From a virus: a stretch of DNA of 64,000 nt. The stretch lies in the IMG/VR virus record IMGVR_UViG_3300042475_001686, positions 53,493 to 117,492 of that record. The stretch is one strand, 5' to 3'. The position numbers and the translations under genes were made by a program. Under the pieces are notes generated by a model. That model was not told the DNA's origin, did not search any database, and saw only the letters and a program-made list of their open reading frames with translations. Positions 21,170 to 29,703 of the stretch are shown here, in pieces. Every line of letters starts with the position of its first letter. Positions within the stretch are counted from its first letter, which is position 1.

Positions 21170-24100
21170 TTACATCCTCCAATATTACGGTTCCATCTTT
21201 GGTTTTACCAAACTCAAATTTATATGCATGGCCTTCTTCAATTTTCATATATGCTTTTGCAAAGGCTGTTGGAAATACAGTTACAGAATGCAGTTCTCTT
21301 GACGTATCTGCTAAAGTTAAAGATGCCATCTTTTTCCCTGCTTTCGTTATCCTTGGTTTAAATGATACCACAAATAACTCTTCATCCTTATAAGGCAACA
21401 TCCTGTAATTTAAAAACTTAACTAATGCTGCATCAGAATTTTTAATTTCATCTACAGGAACAGCAGACACAATTCTATTATCAGAACAGAGTGCAATATA
21501 ACTTCGTCCAGCCTCAATTGTAGTTTGTTCTTCATCAAACACTCCTATACTTCCAGTTTTATCTAATATTTCTACACGACTCCAACCCTTACCACGCTTT
21601 ATACCCTTTACCATTCCCATAAGAATGAAGGATCCTTTTTCCTCAAAGTCTTCTACTGGATTAATAAAAGCATGAAAGTGTGATGGAACTGTTTGAGTAA
21701 ATTCAGGCAATCCTAAATACTCATAAAGATTTTCACGAATCTCATTATCATTTCTTGGATTATCTGGAAATGTAGCAGCACCAATAATTCTTAGTGCTTC
21801 TAATGCTCTGCTGTTGACTCCATTACCTTTCGTAAATGTAAAGGTTTTAACTTCTTCGAAAGACTTAAAAGGTCGTGCCGATATATATCGTTCTGCAATC
21901 TTATCAGAGATAAACTTGATCCCCGACAATCCAAACCGAATACCCTTACCCTCAATTTTAAAATCAATATCCGAATCGTTAATATGAGGTAGTTTAATGC
22001 TAATACCCATTCTCTTCGCTTCAATAAGATATTCAGTTCTCGCATCTTTGTCCCTTTCATTTTTAAGTAGTGAGTACATAAACTCAATTGGATAGTGATA
22101 CTTTAGCCATGCCGTCCAATACGAGAGCGTAGAATAAGCAACCGCATGAGACTTGTTGAACGAATAACCCGCATGCGCCTCAAAGTCATGCCATAAATCA
22201 CGAGCCTGATTAGGACTAATAAACTTAGAAGCACCATCAACAAAACGATCACGAAACGCATCAAACTCTCTAGCATCTTTCTTTTTACCAATGATCTTAC
22301 GAACCTTATCAGCCTCAGACCAAGACATACCTCCAAGTTGAACACAGGCCTGCATGACCTGCTCTTGGTATAGGATACACCCATATGTTTCTTCTGTGAA
22401 TGGTTTCATTGTTTGATGTAAATAATTTACTGCTTGTCTACCGTGCTTTCTTTCAATATAGTCTTTTCCAATCGTATTCATTGCACCTGGACGTACAAGA
22501 GCATTTGAAGCAGACAATTCTGCTAGATTTTTTACACCCATCTTTATAAGAAGATTTGTATATGGGGTTGCTTCACACTGAAACACACCTTTGGTGTAGC
22601 CTTCAGAAAGCATCTGGTATACCTTTTGATCACCCATATCTATCTTAAGTAAATCAATATCTGTGCCTTCTCGCTCTTTAATTATCTTAATTGTGTCATT
22701 AATAACACTTAGTGTTTTAAGTCCGAGTGCGTCGATCTTGATGAGGCCAATTTTTTCAGCCTCTTCCATGTCAACTGCCACAACAGGAATGCGCTCATCA
22801 GAACCAGGGGAATTACGTGTCTCCATCGGTGCGTACCTAAAAATAGGATTTTTGCTAGTGACAACACCAGCAGCGTGAATACCAGTACCTCTAATACGAC
22901 CACGAAGTTGTTCTCCATATTGCTCCACCTCTGGATATTTCTCTCTAAACCATGCAGTAGTTTTTGATGTGCAGTACTCATCCCAAGTATCCACTAACTT
23001 CAAAACTTTATTAACATCTACTAACGGAATATTTAATGCACGAGCAACATCTCGCACAACACCCTTATCTTTAAATTCTAGAAATGTTGCAATAGATGCA
23101 ACATGTTTATACTGCCTAACGAGATAATCTTTAACTTCATCACGACGAGAATCTTGAATGTCTGTATCAATATCTGGAAAGTCATTACGCTCAGGATTAA
23201 TAAAGCGGAAAAATAAAAGCCCATGCTTTAATGGATCTATGTCTGTAATTCCAAGGGCATAACAAAGCAATGATCCAGCAGAAGAACCACGACCTGGACC
23301 TACCATGATTCCTTCTTTCTTTGCCCAGGAAATCATACTCTGAACAACAAGGAAATATGGACCAAACTTTTTATCCTGAATAACAGTTAACTCTTCTTCA
23401 AGCCTATCAAGATATTCTTGATTTTTATCGAGACCTTTTTCTGCCAAACCAGTCATAGCCAATTCTTTTAATTGTTTGTCTGGATTCTTATATTGAACTG
23501 GAAGTAGATTAAGGTTATCCTGAATATCATAGTCTTCAATCTTATTAGCAAGATCTATAGTATTTTCATAAATATCTGTTCTCCATACCGCCTGCTTTTC
23601 CATAGCAGCCTGAATCTCTTCATATGAAAGAAGATGAATATCAAACTTATTAAATGACATCTGTCTATCTGCACCGTATAAATAATCTAAACGCTTCATA
23701 AGGTCGCCTTGTTTTTTTGACTTCTCGTATGTAGCATCCTTTTGAATCTTATTAGAATACGTATTTAAGATTAACTTTAACTCTTGTATTTCTTTTTGTG
23801 AAGAATCTACATGGTGGCAATCTGGGGTTACAATTGGCTTAACCTTAAACTCATCAGCAAGCATCAATATTGTTCTATTGATTGACTCATCATTGTGTGG
23901 CATAACCTCTAGATAATAGTCATCACCAAACTGTTCTTTAAACCACTTAATATATTTCTTTGCCATACCAAGTTCACCAAGTTCAATTGACTTAGCAATA
24001 ATACCGCTTGGGCATGCAGAAGAAACTATGATTCCTTCTTTATATTTTGCAAGAACTTCAAAGTCAATTCTTGGCTTTTTATAATATCCTTCTGTCCACG

Positions 24101-24437
24101 CAATCTCATTTAATTTATTTAAATTTTCTAAACCAACCTTGTTCTTGGCTAGAAGAATTATATGATTATAAACCATGTCTAGTGGAGTAGTGCGATCTGC
24201 TTTATCTCTTTGGTCAAAGCGATCTTCACACATATAACCTTCTATGCCAAGAATAGGCTTGATACCACTTGCTTTAGCAACACGATACATTTCTCTGTGG
24301 CCAGAAAGGGAGCCATGGTCTGTAATCGCAATCGCAGGCATACCCAGTTTGCTTGCTCGATCTACATATTCAGATGGCAACCCAATACCATCGAATAAAG
24401 AGAAGTGGGTATGTAAGTGTAGTGGTACGTAATTCAT
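21159..24437 (-). CDS. dnaE: DNA polymerase III alpha subunit (family C, DnaE type)
   Basis: The 1092-residue protein starts with a PHP domain (LHLHTHFSLFDG with His7, His9 and His11; AITDHGSLSGH at 37-47). It continues with the polymerase palm: GPGRGSSAGSL at 380-390 and catalytic PDIDTD at 421-426. A helix-hairpin-helix region follows, then an OB-fold near 960-1030 (GIKRGKGWSRVEILDKTGSI). A family C polymerase in a phage genome implies a self-encoded replisome. The PHP histidines look complete, so proofreading by that domain is possible. The ATG follows the ssb stop with little Shine-Dalgarno. Confidence 0.95.
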   Translation of the reverse strand: MNYVPLHLHTHFSLFDGIGLPSEYVDRASKLGMPAIAITDHGSLSGHREMYRVAKASGIKPILGIEGYMCEDRFDQRDKADRTTPLDMVYNHIILLAKNKVGLENLNKLNEIAWTEGYYKKPRIDFEVLAKYKEGIIVSSACPSGIIAKSIELGELGMAKKYIKWFKEQFGDDYYLEVMPHNDESINRTILMLADEFKVKPIVTPDCHHVDSSQKEIQELKLILNTYSNKIQKDATYEKSKKQGDLMKRLDYLYGADRQMSFNKFDIHLLSYEEIQAAMEKQAVWRTDIYENTIDLANKIEDYDIQDNLNLLPVQYKNPDKQLKELAMTGLAEKGLDKNQEYLDRLEEELTVIQDKKFGPYFLVVQSMISWAKKEGIMVGPGRGSSAGSLLCYALGITDIDPLKHGLLFFRFINPERNDFPDIDTDIQDSRRDEVKDYLVRQYKHVASIATFLEFKDKGVVRDVARALNIPLVDVNKVLKLVDTWDEYCTSKTTAWFREKYPEVEQYGEQLRGRIRGTGIHAAGVVTSKNPIFRYAPMETRNSPGSDERIPVVAVDMEEAEKIGLIKIDALGLKTLSVINDTIKIIKEREGTDIDLLKIDMGDQKVYQMLSEGYTKGVFQCEATPYTNLLIKMGVKNLAELSASNALVRPGAMNTIGKDYIERKHGRQAVNYLHQTMKPFTEETYGCILYQEQVMQACVQLGGMSWSEADKVRKIIGKKKDAREFDAFRDRFVDGASKFISPNQARDLWHDFEAHAGYSFNKSHAVAYSTLSYWTAWLKYHYPIEFMYSLLKNERDKDARTEYLIEAKRMGISIKLPHINDSDIDFKIEGKGIRFGLSGIKFISDKIAERYISARPFKSFEEVKTFTFTKGNGVNSRALEALRIIGAATFPDNPRNDNEIRENLYEYLGLPEFTQTVPSHFHAFINPVEDFEEKGSFILMGMVKGIKRGKGWSRVEILDKTGSIGVFDEEQTTIEAGRSYIALCSDNRIVSAVPVDEIKNSDAALVKFLNYRMLPYKDEELFVVSFKPRITKAGKKMASLTLADTSRELHSVTVFPTAFAKAYMKIEEGHAYKFEFGKTKDGTVILEDVNVG

Positions 24438-24440
24438 CTA

Positions 24441-25103
24441 TTACCAGTCGATATTCGTCGCTGATGTAGATGAAGGAGAGTCAAAGCCAAGATAGAATGC
24501 TTCTTGTTCCGCATATGGAACACGACGCAATGCTTTCTCTAGTGCATATGGCTCAATACCTTCCCAATTAAACGGTTCCTTATCTGGAGCCGAAGGAATC
24601 AAAGTGTAAGATGTTTCAGTTCCCTGACCATTACGCTTTAACTTCCATGTTAGATTTGAGATGCTTCCTGTTTCAAGCGCATACTCACGAATAGTATTAA
24701 ACGATGACTGCTTACTAATACCCATTGACCAAATTGCAACATAAGGCTTATCTTCGATGCCATCATCTACCAAAACATTGCAATAGAAACGTAGACGACC
24801 ACGCCATCCACTGTTACCCTTTGGATCCTTGCGGTACATTTCTTCAGCCCAGTCACGGCCTTCTGTGTCCATAGTATCTACAGCCTTACGCTTATAGTCT
24901 TTTGGATTTGTGTGTTCCTTGACGACAAACGCTAAACCACGCTTTTCGCTATAGTTTGCAGAGTCTTCGTCTAGTTCTTCAATAAAACGAATCTTAACTG
25001 CCTGTCCATCAGCCAACTTAAGCCAACGAACCTTTGGGCCGTTCTCATCTGTCTTCTTATCAAGTAAAGCATTTATATTCTTTAGTCCTACTATTTTATT
25101 CAT
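24441..25103 (-). CDS. Single-stranded DNA-binding protein, phage OB-fold type
   Basis: This 220-residue protein of the gp32/phage-SSB style contains KVRWLKLADGQAVKIRFI (first strands) and AFVVKEHTNPKDYKRKAVDT. Then WRGRLRFYCNVLVDDGIEDK precedes KPYVAIWSMG, and the C-terminal tail is Ser/Asp/Trp-rich (SSTSATNIDW). The pattern (leader, OB strands, acidic/Trp tail) and position between primase and polymerase support SSB. It has its own promoter. Confidence 0.75.
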   Translation of the reverse strand: MNKIVGLKNINALLDKKTDENGPKVRWLKLADGQAVKIRFIEELDEDSANYSEKRGLAFVVKEHTNPKDYKRKAVDTMDTEGRDWAEEMYRKDPKGNSGWRGRLRFYCNVLVDDGIEDKPYVAIWSMGISKQSSFNTIREYALETGSISNLTWKLKRNGQGTETSYTLIPSAPDKEPFNWEGIEPYALEKALRRVPYAEQEAFYLGFDSPSSTSATNIDW

Positions 25104-25121
25104 TATTTCTCCTTGTTTTTT

Positions 25122-26066
25122 CTATTTTAGCATAGACAGTATTGATTTGTCAAACTGATACTCTAGTTTCTTTATTGACGTATCGTCCATATCGCCTATA
25201 TCTTTATATTGTTTATCTAAGTTAATTACAGTAACATTTCCGTCTAATCTTTCGATTATTCGTTCTTTCATGTTACCGCCTGCCTCATCGTTATCAGCAA
25301 TAATTATTATATCACTAAAGTACCTTTGAAGCAAATCTATTTGTTTGGAAGACACATTGGCGCCAAGGGTGGCGACTGCTGGAAATCCAACTTGATCTAA
25401 TCTGATTACATCAAAAGAAGATTCAACCACATAAACCTTTGATGCTGTTTTAACTTTATTTAAATTAAATAATACCTTTGATTTAGGAAGTTTGGGGGTA
25501 TTCTTAAAATCTTTTCCTTCAATAGACCTACCGACAAATCCAACACATAAGCCTTCATTGTTATGCACTGGTATACAAACCATGTCTTGGGTTTCAGAAT
25601 ATCCAAGTTTAAATTTTATTACAGACTCTTTTGTAATCTTTCTCTTAATGAAATATTCTTTTGCTCGTTCTGATGACAATGCCTGTTCATGTAGCCTTTG
25701 GACTACAGATATATCGAACTCTGTCCATTCTTCTTTTTCTACTAACTTAGAATTAACTTCAGATAAAATATCTGTTTCAACTTCCTTGCTTTTGATAAAT
25801 CTAACAGACTCAAAGTATGTTCTATTTGAAAAATGCATGACCAACTCTATTAAGTCTGCAGTCTTTCCACAAGAAAAACAAAAGAATAGTCCTGTATATT
25901 TATTTATTTCTCCAGCAGGTGTTCTATGATTAGAATGAAATGGACAAAATACTATGTATTCGGACTCTGCTTCTTTTTCTACAGTTACGCCAGATCCTGA
26001 GAGTACTCTTTTAACTTGGCTGGCTGTGTATAAATTGGTCTGGTTCCGTCTATCCCTAATATCCAT
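25122..26066 (-). CDS. DnaG-type primase
   Basis: The 314-residue protein has a CHC2 zinc finger (Cys41, His44, Cys63, Cys66), a short linker, and a TOPRIM core with Glu215 in VYVVESSFDVIRL and DND at 258-260. It synthesises RNA primers and pairs with the DnaB helicase. The ATG at 26066 has AAAGGTAGA directly upstream but lies 82 nt inside the upstream gene. Later ATGs would delete the N-terminal helix. Confidence 0.88.
   Translation of the reverse strand: MDIRDRRNQTNLYTASQVKRVLSGSGVTVEKEAESEYIVFCPFHSNHRTPAGEINKYTGLFFCFSCGKTADLIELVMHFSNRTYFESVRFIKSKEVETDILSEVNSKLVEKEEWTEFDISVVQRLHEQALSSERAKEYFIKRKITKESVIKFKLGYSETQDMVCIPVHNNEGLCVGFVGRSIEGKDFKNTPKLPKSKVLFNLNKVKTASKVYVVESSFDVIRLDQVGFPAVATLGANVSSKQIDLLQRYFSDIIIIADNDEAGGNMKERIIERLDGNVTVINLDKQYKDIGDMDDTSIKKLEYQFDKSILSMLK
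25124..25153 (-). promoter_or_regulatory. Consensus promoter for ssb within the primase gene end
   Basis: Minus strand: TTGACA (25153-25148), an 18-nt spacer ending TGC, and TAAAAT (25129-25124). A short leader carries AAGGAG before the ATG at 25103. It would allow extra SSB synthesis independently of the primase. Confidence 0.7.
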
Positions 26067-26311
26067 TCTACCTTTTTTCTCCCAACATATATTCCATATA
26101 CGCTTAATGCAAACTCAAAATAGTTTTTTTGTTCATTATATGATAGTGTAAACTCTGGGTTAATGTCAAATCTTGGGGCATACCCAGATAATCGCATCTC
26201 TGATACGAGTAATCTGATGTAGTCTTGCTGCAATCTGTATATGGCTGAATCATCTACTATGATCCCATCCAGACCAAATCGCTTTATAGCCCTGTGTGGA
26301 AATGTCTCCAT
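25985..26311 (-). CDS. Replisome-associated protein of unknown function
   Basis: This 108-residue protein (METFPHRAIKRFGLDGIIVD...) has a predicted helix-strand mix and FALSVYGIYVGRKKVEWILG in the middle. It lies between helicase and primase, and its 3' end overlaps the primase by 82 nt. A TATAAT ends 7 nt upstream of the ATG with no Shine-Dalgarno, suggesting a leaderless message. No family was recognised. Confidence 0.6.
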   Translation of the reverse strand: METFPHRAIKRFGLDGIIVDDSAIYRLQQDYIRLLVSEMRLSGYAPRFDINPEFTLSYNEQKNYFEFALSVYGIYVGRKKVEWILGIDGTRPIYTQPAKLKEYSQDLA

Positions 26312-26318
26312 GGAGCAT

Positions 26319-26324
26319 ATTATA
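26319..26324 (-). promoter_or_regulatory. -10 box, leaderless configuration
   Basis: The minus strand reads TATAAT (preceded by CAG rather than TGn), with 7 nt before the ATG at 26311. It lies over the 3' end of the dnaB-like gene. The -35 match is poor, so confidence is modest. Confidence 0.4.
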
Positions 26325-27546
26325 CTGACTTATCTTCATAATCCTTATACCTATAGTATCCCTTGTCAAAATCGGCTTGAACTAAGAATTCTCCCATAAA
26401 ACCATTACGGTTCTTGCGAAATACGCATTCAATAATATCGCTATTATTTCCTCTACCCAGCGCAAGCACCCAGTCTGCATCATAAGCAATCTGCCTTGAC
26501 CATGCAGTTTGACCAAGGGTTGGCACGGTTTCAAGTTTAGTAACGTCATCAGGTGTAGCAGATGAAATAGCAATAATTGGTACCTCTTCTGCAATAGCCA
26601 TAAGTTTGAGTTCACGAGACAAATTCTTCATACGAATAGTTTCATTATCTGACTTTTGATTAGGAGACATCAATTGTAAATAGTCAACAATAACAAAGTC
26701 TGGTTTATATTGATCAATCTTTCCTCGTAGCACTAATGGAGTAATATCTCCCCCAGTATCGTTAGAGATAATATGAAACTCTGGCTTTCCAGTAACATGC
26801 TTTGTATGCCAAGACTTAAGCATATCCATCTCAACCTGACCAGCACTTAACTTTCTATGAGACCAAACGCCCTCTCCCATAATTGCAAATACACGATTAC
26901 GAACTTCTACCTCAGACATTTCAAGGCTTATGATCATTGGGCTACGACCCTGTTTCCAGGCCTGTACAGCGAAATAGAGAGACAACCACGACTTTCCTAT
27001 GCCTGGATATGCAAGGAAGACTCCTAACTGCCCTGGCATGATTCCAGAAGGAAGGTAGTTATCAAATCCTGGAAGGCCAGTCTTAATTCCTAATGCACCA
27101 GCCTCTTGTTGTTTCTTAAGATTTTCAAAGTATGCAACAGCAGAGTCTAAGTCTGTTACATCAATATCACGAATGGCTGCTGTATTTTTTCTAAGTTCTG
27201 CAGTTTTTGTAATTAAAGATTCTAGCGCATCTAGTCCCTGTCCACCCTGAACATCTGTTGCTGCAGATCTAATAATATCTTTTAAACTATTTGTTAAATA
27301 TTCTGCCTGCAACTCTTCAAGGTGATGCTTGGTTGCGCCAACACCGCTTATGGGTTCAAAGTCTCTAAACTTTTCTACAACTAATTCTGTTGGTGGAACG
27401 GTAGCATTTGCTTCATAATATTTTCTGATAAACTGCCAAACATCTACATGCGTTGTTAGAATATTTTCTATATTAGCCTGGAGCAAAACATGCGCTTGCT
27501 TATCTTGTAGCACGGCTGAGATTAGTTTTGACTCTGTATTATTCAC
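26320..27546 (-). CDS. DnaB-type replicative helicase
   Basis: The 408-residue protein has an N-terminal helical domain and a RecA-like motor. Walker A is AYPGIGKS at 179-186, followed by ISLEMSEVEVRNR at 206-218. Walker B is FVIVDYLQLM at 284-293, and an Arg-finger region (RNRNGFMGEF) lies near the end. It unwinds the fork 5'->3' and recruits the primase. The Walker A differs from the common DnaB GxxGxGKT by Tyr-Pro-Gly-Ile, but the GKS is intact. It overlaps the upstream gene by 8 nt. Confidence 0.9.
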   Translation of the reverse strand: MNNTESKLISAVLQDKQAHVLLQANIENILTTHVDVWQFIRKYYEANATVPPTELVVEKFRDFEPISGVGATKHHLEELQAEYLTNSLKDIIRSAATDVQGGQGLDALESLITKTAELRKNTAAIRDIDVTDLDSAVAYFENLKKQQEAGALGIKTGLPGFDNYLPSGIMPGQLGVFLAYPGIGKSWLSLYFAVQAWKQGRSPMIISLEMSEVEVRNRVFAIMGEGVWSHRKLSAGQVEMDMLKSWHTKHVTGKPEFHIISNDTGGDITPLVLRGKIDQYKPDFVIVDYLQLMSPNQKSDNETIRMKNLSRELKLMAIAEEVPIIAISSATPDDVTKLETVPTLGQTAWSRQIAYDADWVLALGRGNNSDIIECVFRKNRNGFMGEFLVQADFDKGYYRYKDYEDKSV

Positions 27547-27847
27547 TCAACCACTCCTTAGCCTTTTTTCTACGTTCTGCTCGTTCTTTTATATCTTTAG
27601 CATACTGTTCTTTTGCTTCCAGTATATCATGTGCCACATAAGCAAAATGATTCCATGTGGGGTTTTCTGTTACATCAAAATAATATTCTAATAAGTCATA
27701 GCAAACTTCAATAGTGTATGACTCTATAAGGGCATCAGCAGACCACTGCTCAATCCACTTATTATACTGTGGCTTCTGTCCTAGTTTAAACTTATAGTGT
27801 TTATCAAACCTACTCAACAGAGCCAGTCGCTTCTGTTTGTCTGTCAC
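27539..27847 (-). CDS. Helicase-adjacent helical protein, possible helicase loader, GTG start
   Basis: This 102-residue highly charged helical protein starts with GTG (MTDKQKRLALLSRFDKHYKF). It contains KPQYNKWIEQWSADALIESY and a long C-terminal helix with AKEQYAKDIKERAERRKKAK. A position directly upstream of the helicase, with an 8-nt overlap, is typical of helicase loaders or accessory factors, but no sequence motif proves it. Confidence 0.5.
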   Translation of the reverse strand: MTDKQKRLALLSRFDKHYKFKLGQKPQYNKWIEQWSADALIESYTIEVCYDLLEYYFDVTENPTWNHFAYVAHDILEAKEQYAKDIKERAERRKKAKEWLSE

Positions 27848-27848
27848 A

Positions 27849-28055
27849 CTAATTGCTTTCTTCTAGTTCAACCTTTGCTTCTGAGATTTTTGCTGCTAGT
27901 TTATCTTCAACAAACTTATACACACGCTCAAATGCTTGATCTGTATTCTCAGCATCACGCTTTGAGTCTACAACACCAAGATCTATCCTTAGTGACTGAA
28001 AGTTTCCAAGATTTAATGTGTATCCAAGTGTTACTGATACTTTAGTGTCTTCCAT
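27849..28055 (-). CDS. Small alpha/beta protein of unknown function
   Basis: The ATG at 28055 (AGAAGGGTATGAA upstream) gives 68 residues; the frame open to 28088 would overlap the previous gene. The opening strand pair EDTKVSVTLGYTLNLGNF then SLRIDLGVVDSKRDAEN is followed by a helix of about 28 residues. This beta-beta-alpha layout recurs among small early phage proteins. No function is known. Confidence 0.6.
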   Translation of the reverse strand: MEDTKVSVTLGYTLNLGNFQSLRIDLGVVDSKRDAENTDQAFERVYKFVEDKLAAKISEAKVELEESN

Positions 28056-28069
28056 TTCATACCCTTCTA

Positions 28070-28612
28070 TTATATTGATTCTGACCAAATTGGTATAAAT
28101 CTACCATCTTCAGTCTTCGTATATGTAAGTATACCATCTCCCATTCGTCTCGTCAACTCAGCCTTTGTGGGAGTAATATCGTTTGTTATTAAATTATCTT
28201 TTCTTGGCCTACCAATATGATACGTAGCCAGTATATCACGTATCTCTTTTACTTGCGACTCAGCGTAGTATGATCTTACTTGCCATCCACGTGCCCCGCC
28301 TTTTTGAGATCCAGTAGGGAATGGAATAACACCACGCTTCATTAGTGAAGGCATATACTTTTTATGTCTATTAACAAGATCAGCAGTTTCTCCTACAGTA
28401 TATGCTCGTTCTCTTTTAGTTTTAAAATCACTAATCAAACAACTTTCTAATCTATCTTTTGTTATATTATATATTGACATAATGCCATTAGATCTGTTAT
28501 AATGCACAATCCTAACAAGGTCATTATTTAAAAACCATACCTTTTTATTTCCTGGTATTACAGGAGCGACATTGTATTCTTCGCTCGTTCTATTTCCTTT
28601 GCGAGTAGCCAT
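28070..28612 (-). CDS. MerR-like DNA-binding protein
   Basis: This 180-residue protein has a central winged-helix-like segment: AYTVGETADLVNRHKKYMPS then LMKRGVIPFPTGSQKGG and SYYAESQVKEIRDIL. The 'YTVGETADL...YYxESQVKEI' pattern is that of MerR or excisionase-type HTH domains, though with a variable loop. The N-terminus has a small beta unit (VWFLNNDLVRIVHYN). It may act as a transcriptional regulator at the junction of the replication and tail modules. Confidence 0.6.
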   Translation of the reverse strand: MATRKGNRTSEEYNVAPVIPGNKKVWFLNNDLVRIVHYNRSNGIMSIYNITKDRLESCLISDFKTKRERAYTVGETADLVNRHKKYMPSLMKRGVIPFPTGSQKGGARGWQVRSYYAESQVKEIRDILATYHIGRPRKDNLITNDITPTKAELTRRMGDGILTYTKTEDGRFIPIWSESI

Positions 28613-28749
28613 CTACCTTCCTCCGAATCAGACGGCGGATGAAAAAACTTTCTTGATCCACACATTAAACAATAAATTTCTAAATGAGAAACAGAGTTGT
28701 AAATTCTGTCTATCATCATTTTTCTTGAACATTTTTTGCATGTTATCAT
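28558..28749 (-). CDS. Small CxxC/CxxC zinc protein
   Basis: This 63-residue protein has CKKC at 4-7 and CLMC near 27-30, a single zinc ribbon. The C-terminal helix is SEEGRWLLAKEIERAKNT. The ATG overlaps the previous stop as TAATG, and the gene overlaps the next by about 55 nt in another frame. Function is unknown. Confidence 0.6.
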   Translation of the reverse strand: MITCKKCSRKMMIDRIYNSVSHLEIYCLMCGSRKFFHPPSDSEEGRWLLAKEIERAKNTMSLL

Positions 28750-29192
28750 TAATTAGGTATACCAACAATAATTAAATTAACACCTATGGAGACCTCTCCA
28801 GGTGAGTTGAAGTTAACTACTCCATCTACTCTTGATGTCGTAGGCTCTTTTAAAACAACTGTTACATTTTTACCAGCCTCTGTTGCACCTATATTAATTG
28901 GTGTGGCAGTAACAATTGGTGGATATTTAAATTCTGGTTTAAATTGATAAGAAAAAGATTGCTGACTTCCTACGCTTTGATTGCTGCTTTTAACAACATC
29001 AACGTATCCCGCAATTATTCTTGTCTCTGATATTTTTGCACTTTGTGACTGAAATTTTGGAACATCTACTGTAACATATTTATATATAGCAGGTGAAACT
29101 TGAACAGATAAATCATTGATAGCACGAACTATTTGATCTATATAAGATACATCTATTGGTTGCCCTGGTTCTGGTGATGGTATTTTTGCCAT
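28749..29192 (-). CDS. Virion appendage protein, last gene of the tail module
   Basis: This 147-residue protein has N-terminal SPEPGQPIDVSYIDQIVRAI. A helix and linker follow, then a beta-rich C-terminal half (FSYQFKPEFKYPPIVTATPI...VSIGVNLIIVGIP). The style is that of lectin-like or trimeric fibre-tip domains. It is the end of the tail-protein operon and has a TGATATAAT box upstream. A receptor-contact role is plausible, not proven. Confidence 0.55.
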   Translation of the reverse strand: MAKIPSPEPGQPIDVSYIDQIVRAINDLSVQVSPAIYKYVTVDVPKFQSQSAKISETRIIAGYVDVVKSSNQSVGSQQSFSYQFKPEFKYPPIVTATPINIGATEAGKNVTVVLKEPTTSRVDGVVNFNSPGEVSIGVNLIIVGIPN

Positions 29193-29207
29193 TATTCCTC
29201 CTGTCTA

Positions 29208-29216
29208 ATTATATCA
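29208..29216 (-). promoter_or_regulatory. Extended -10 promoter
   Basis: The minus strand reads TGATATAAT over the stop of the 29209 gene, followed by TTAGACAGGAGG before the ATG at 29192. It may drive the last appendage gene independently. Confidence 0.5.
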
Positions 29217-29703
29217 GACTACCCTCGTTTTCAAATAATGTTGCAGACACAAATCTTTGTAGTGGTATAGTCTTGACCTGAACCGCAACCTTAACGTATG
29301 TTTTTGATGTAGGATACACGATAGAATAATTAGTGCTTGTTGTTGCAGCATAATACTGCCAATCTGGATCGCCGTTTTCGTCTAAATCATTATTCCACCA
29401 AACATAGATATGGTATTCTGAAACATTGTTTTGTGGTTGCCAAACTAGGTTTATAATTTTATCATTTGTGTTTACTATCATGCTGTTTAAAATTTCTTGT
29501 GCTGTATCTTGAGCGTTAATCTTGTATGCTGGAGACCAATGTGATGTTCTATTTTTATCCTCTGATATAAATCTATATCTTAGTATATATTTATTTATCT
29601 CTAATAAATCACCATTTTCGTCTATAAATTTTTTGCCTAAAAATCCTGGAAGTTCAGACTTTGGAATTATAATCTTTTTTATACCTTGATCTGGCGTACT
29701 CAT
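29209..29703 (-). CDS. Tail/appendage protein with fibronectin-like fold
   Basis: This 164-residue protein is predicted beta-rich: YILRYRFISEDKNRTSHWSP, then IINLVWQPQNNVSEYHIYVW and VKVAVQVKTIPL. The VSEYHIYVWW pattern resembles a fibronectin type III strand. Its position in the tail-appendage operon suggests a minor tail protein. Overlap TAATG with the gene upstream. Confidence 0.55.
   Translation of the reverse strand: MSTPDQGIKKIIIPKSELPGFLGKKFIDENGDLLEINKYILRYRFISEDKNRTSHWSPAYKINAQDTAQEILNSMIVNTNDKIINLVWQPQNNVSEYHIYVWWNNDLDENGDPDWQYYAATTSTNYSIVYPTSKTYVKVAVQVKTIPLQRFVSATLFENEGSLI

Noticed and set aside
26382-26615. Alternative frame inside the helicase gene (77 codons, minus strand)
   Set aside because: It is in another frame of the well-supported DnaB-like gene and has Leu-rich shadow composition.
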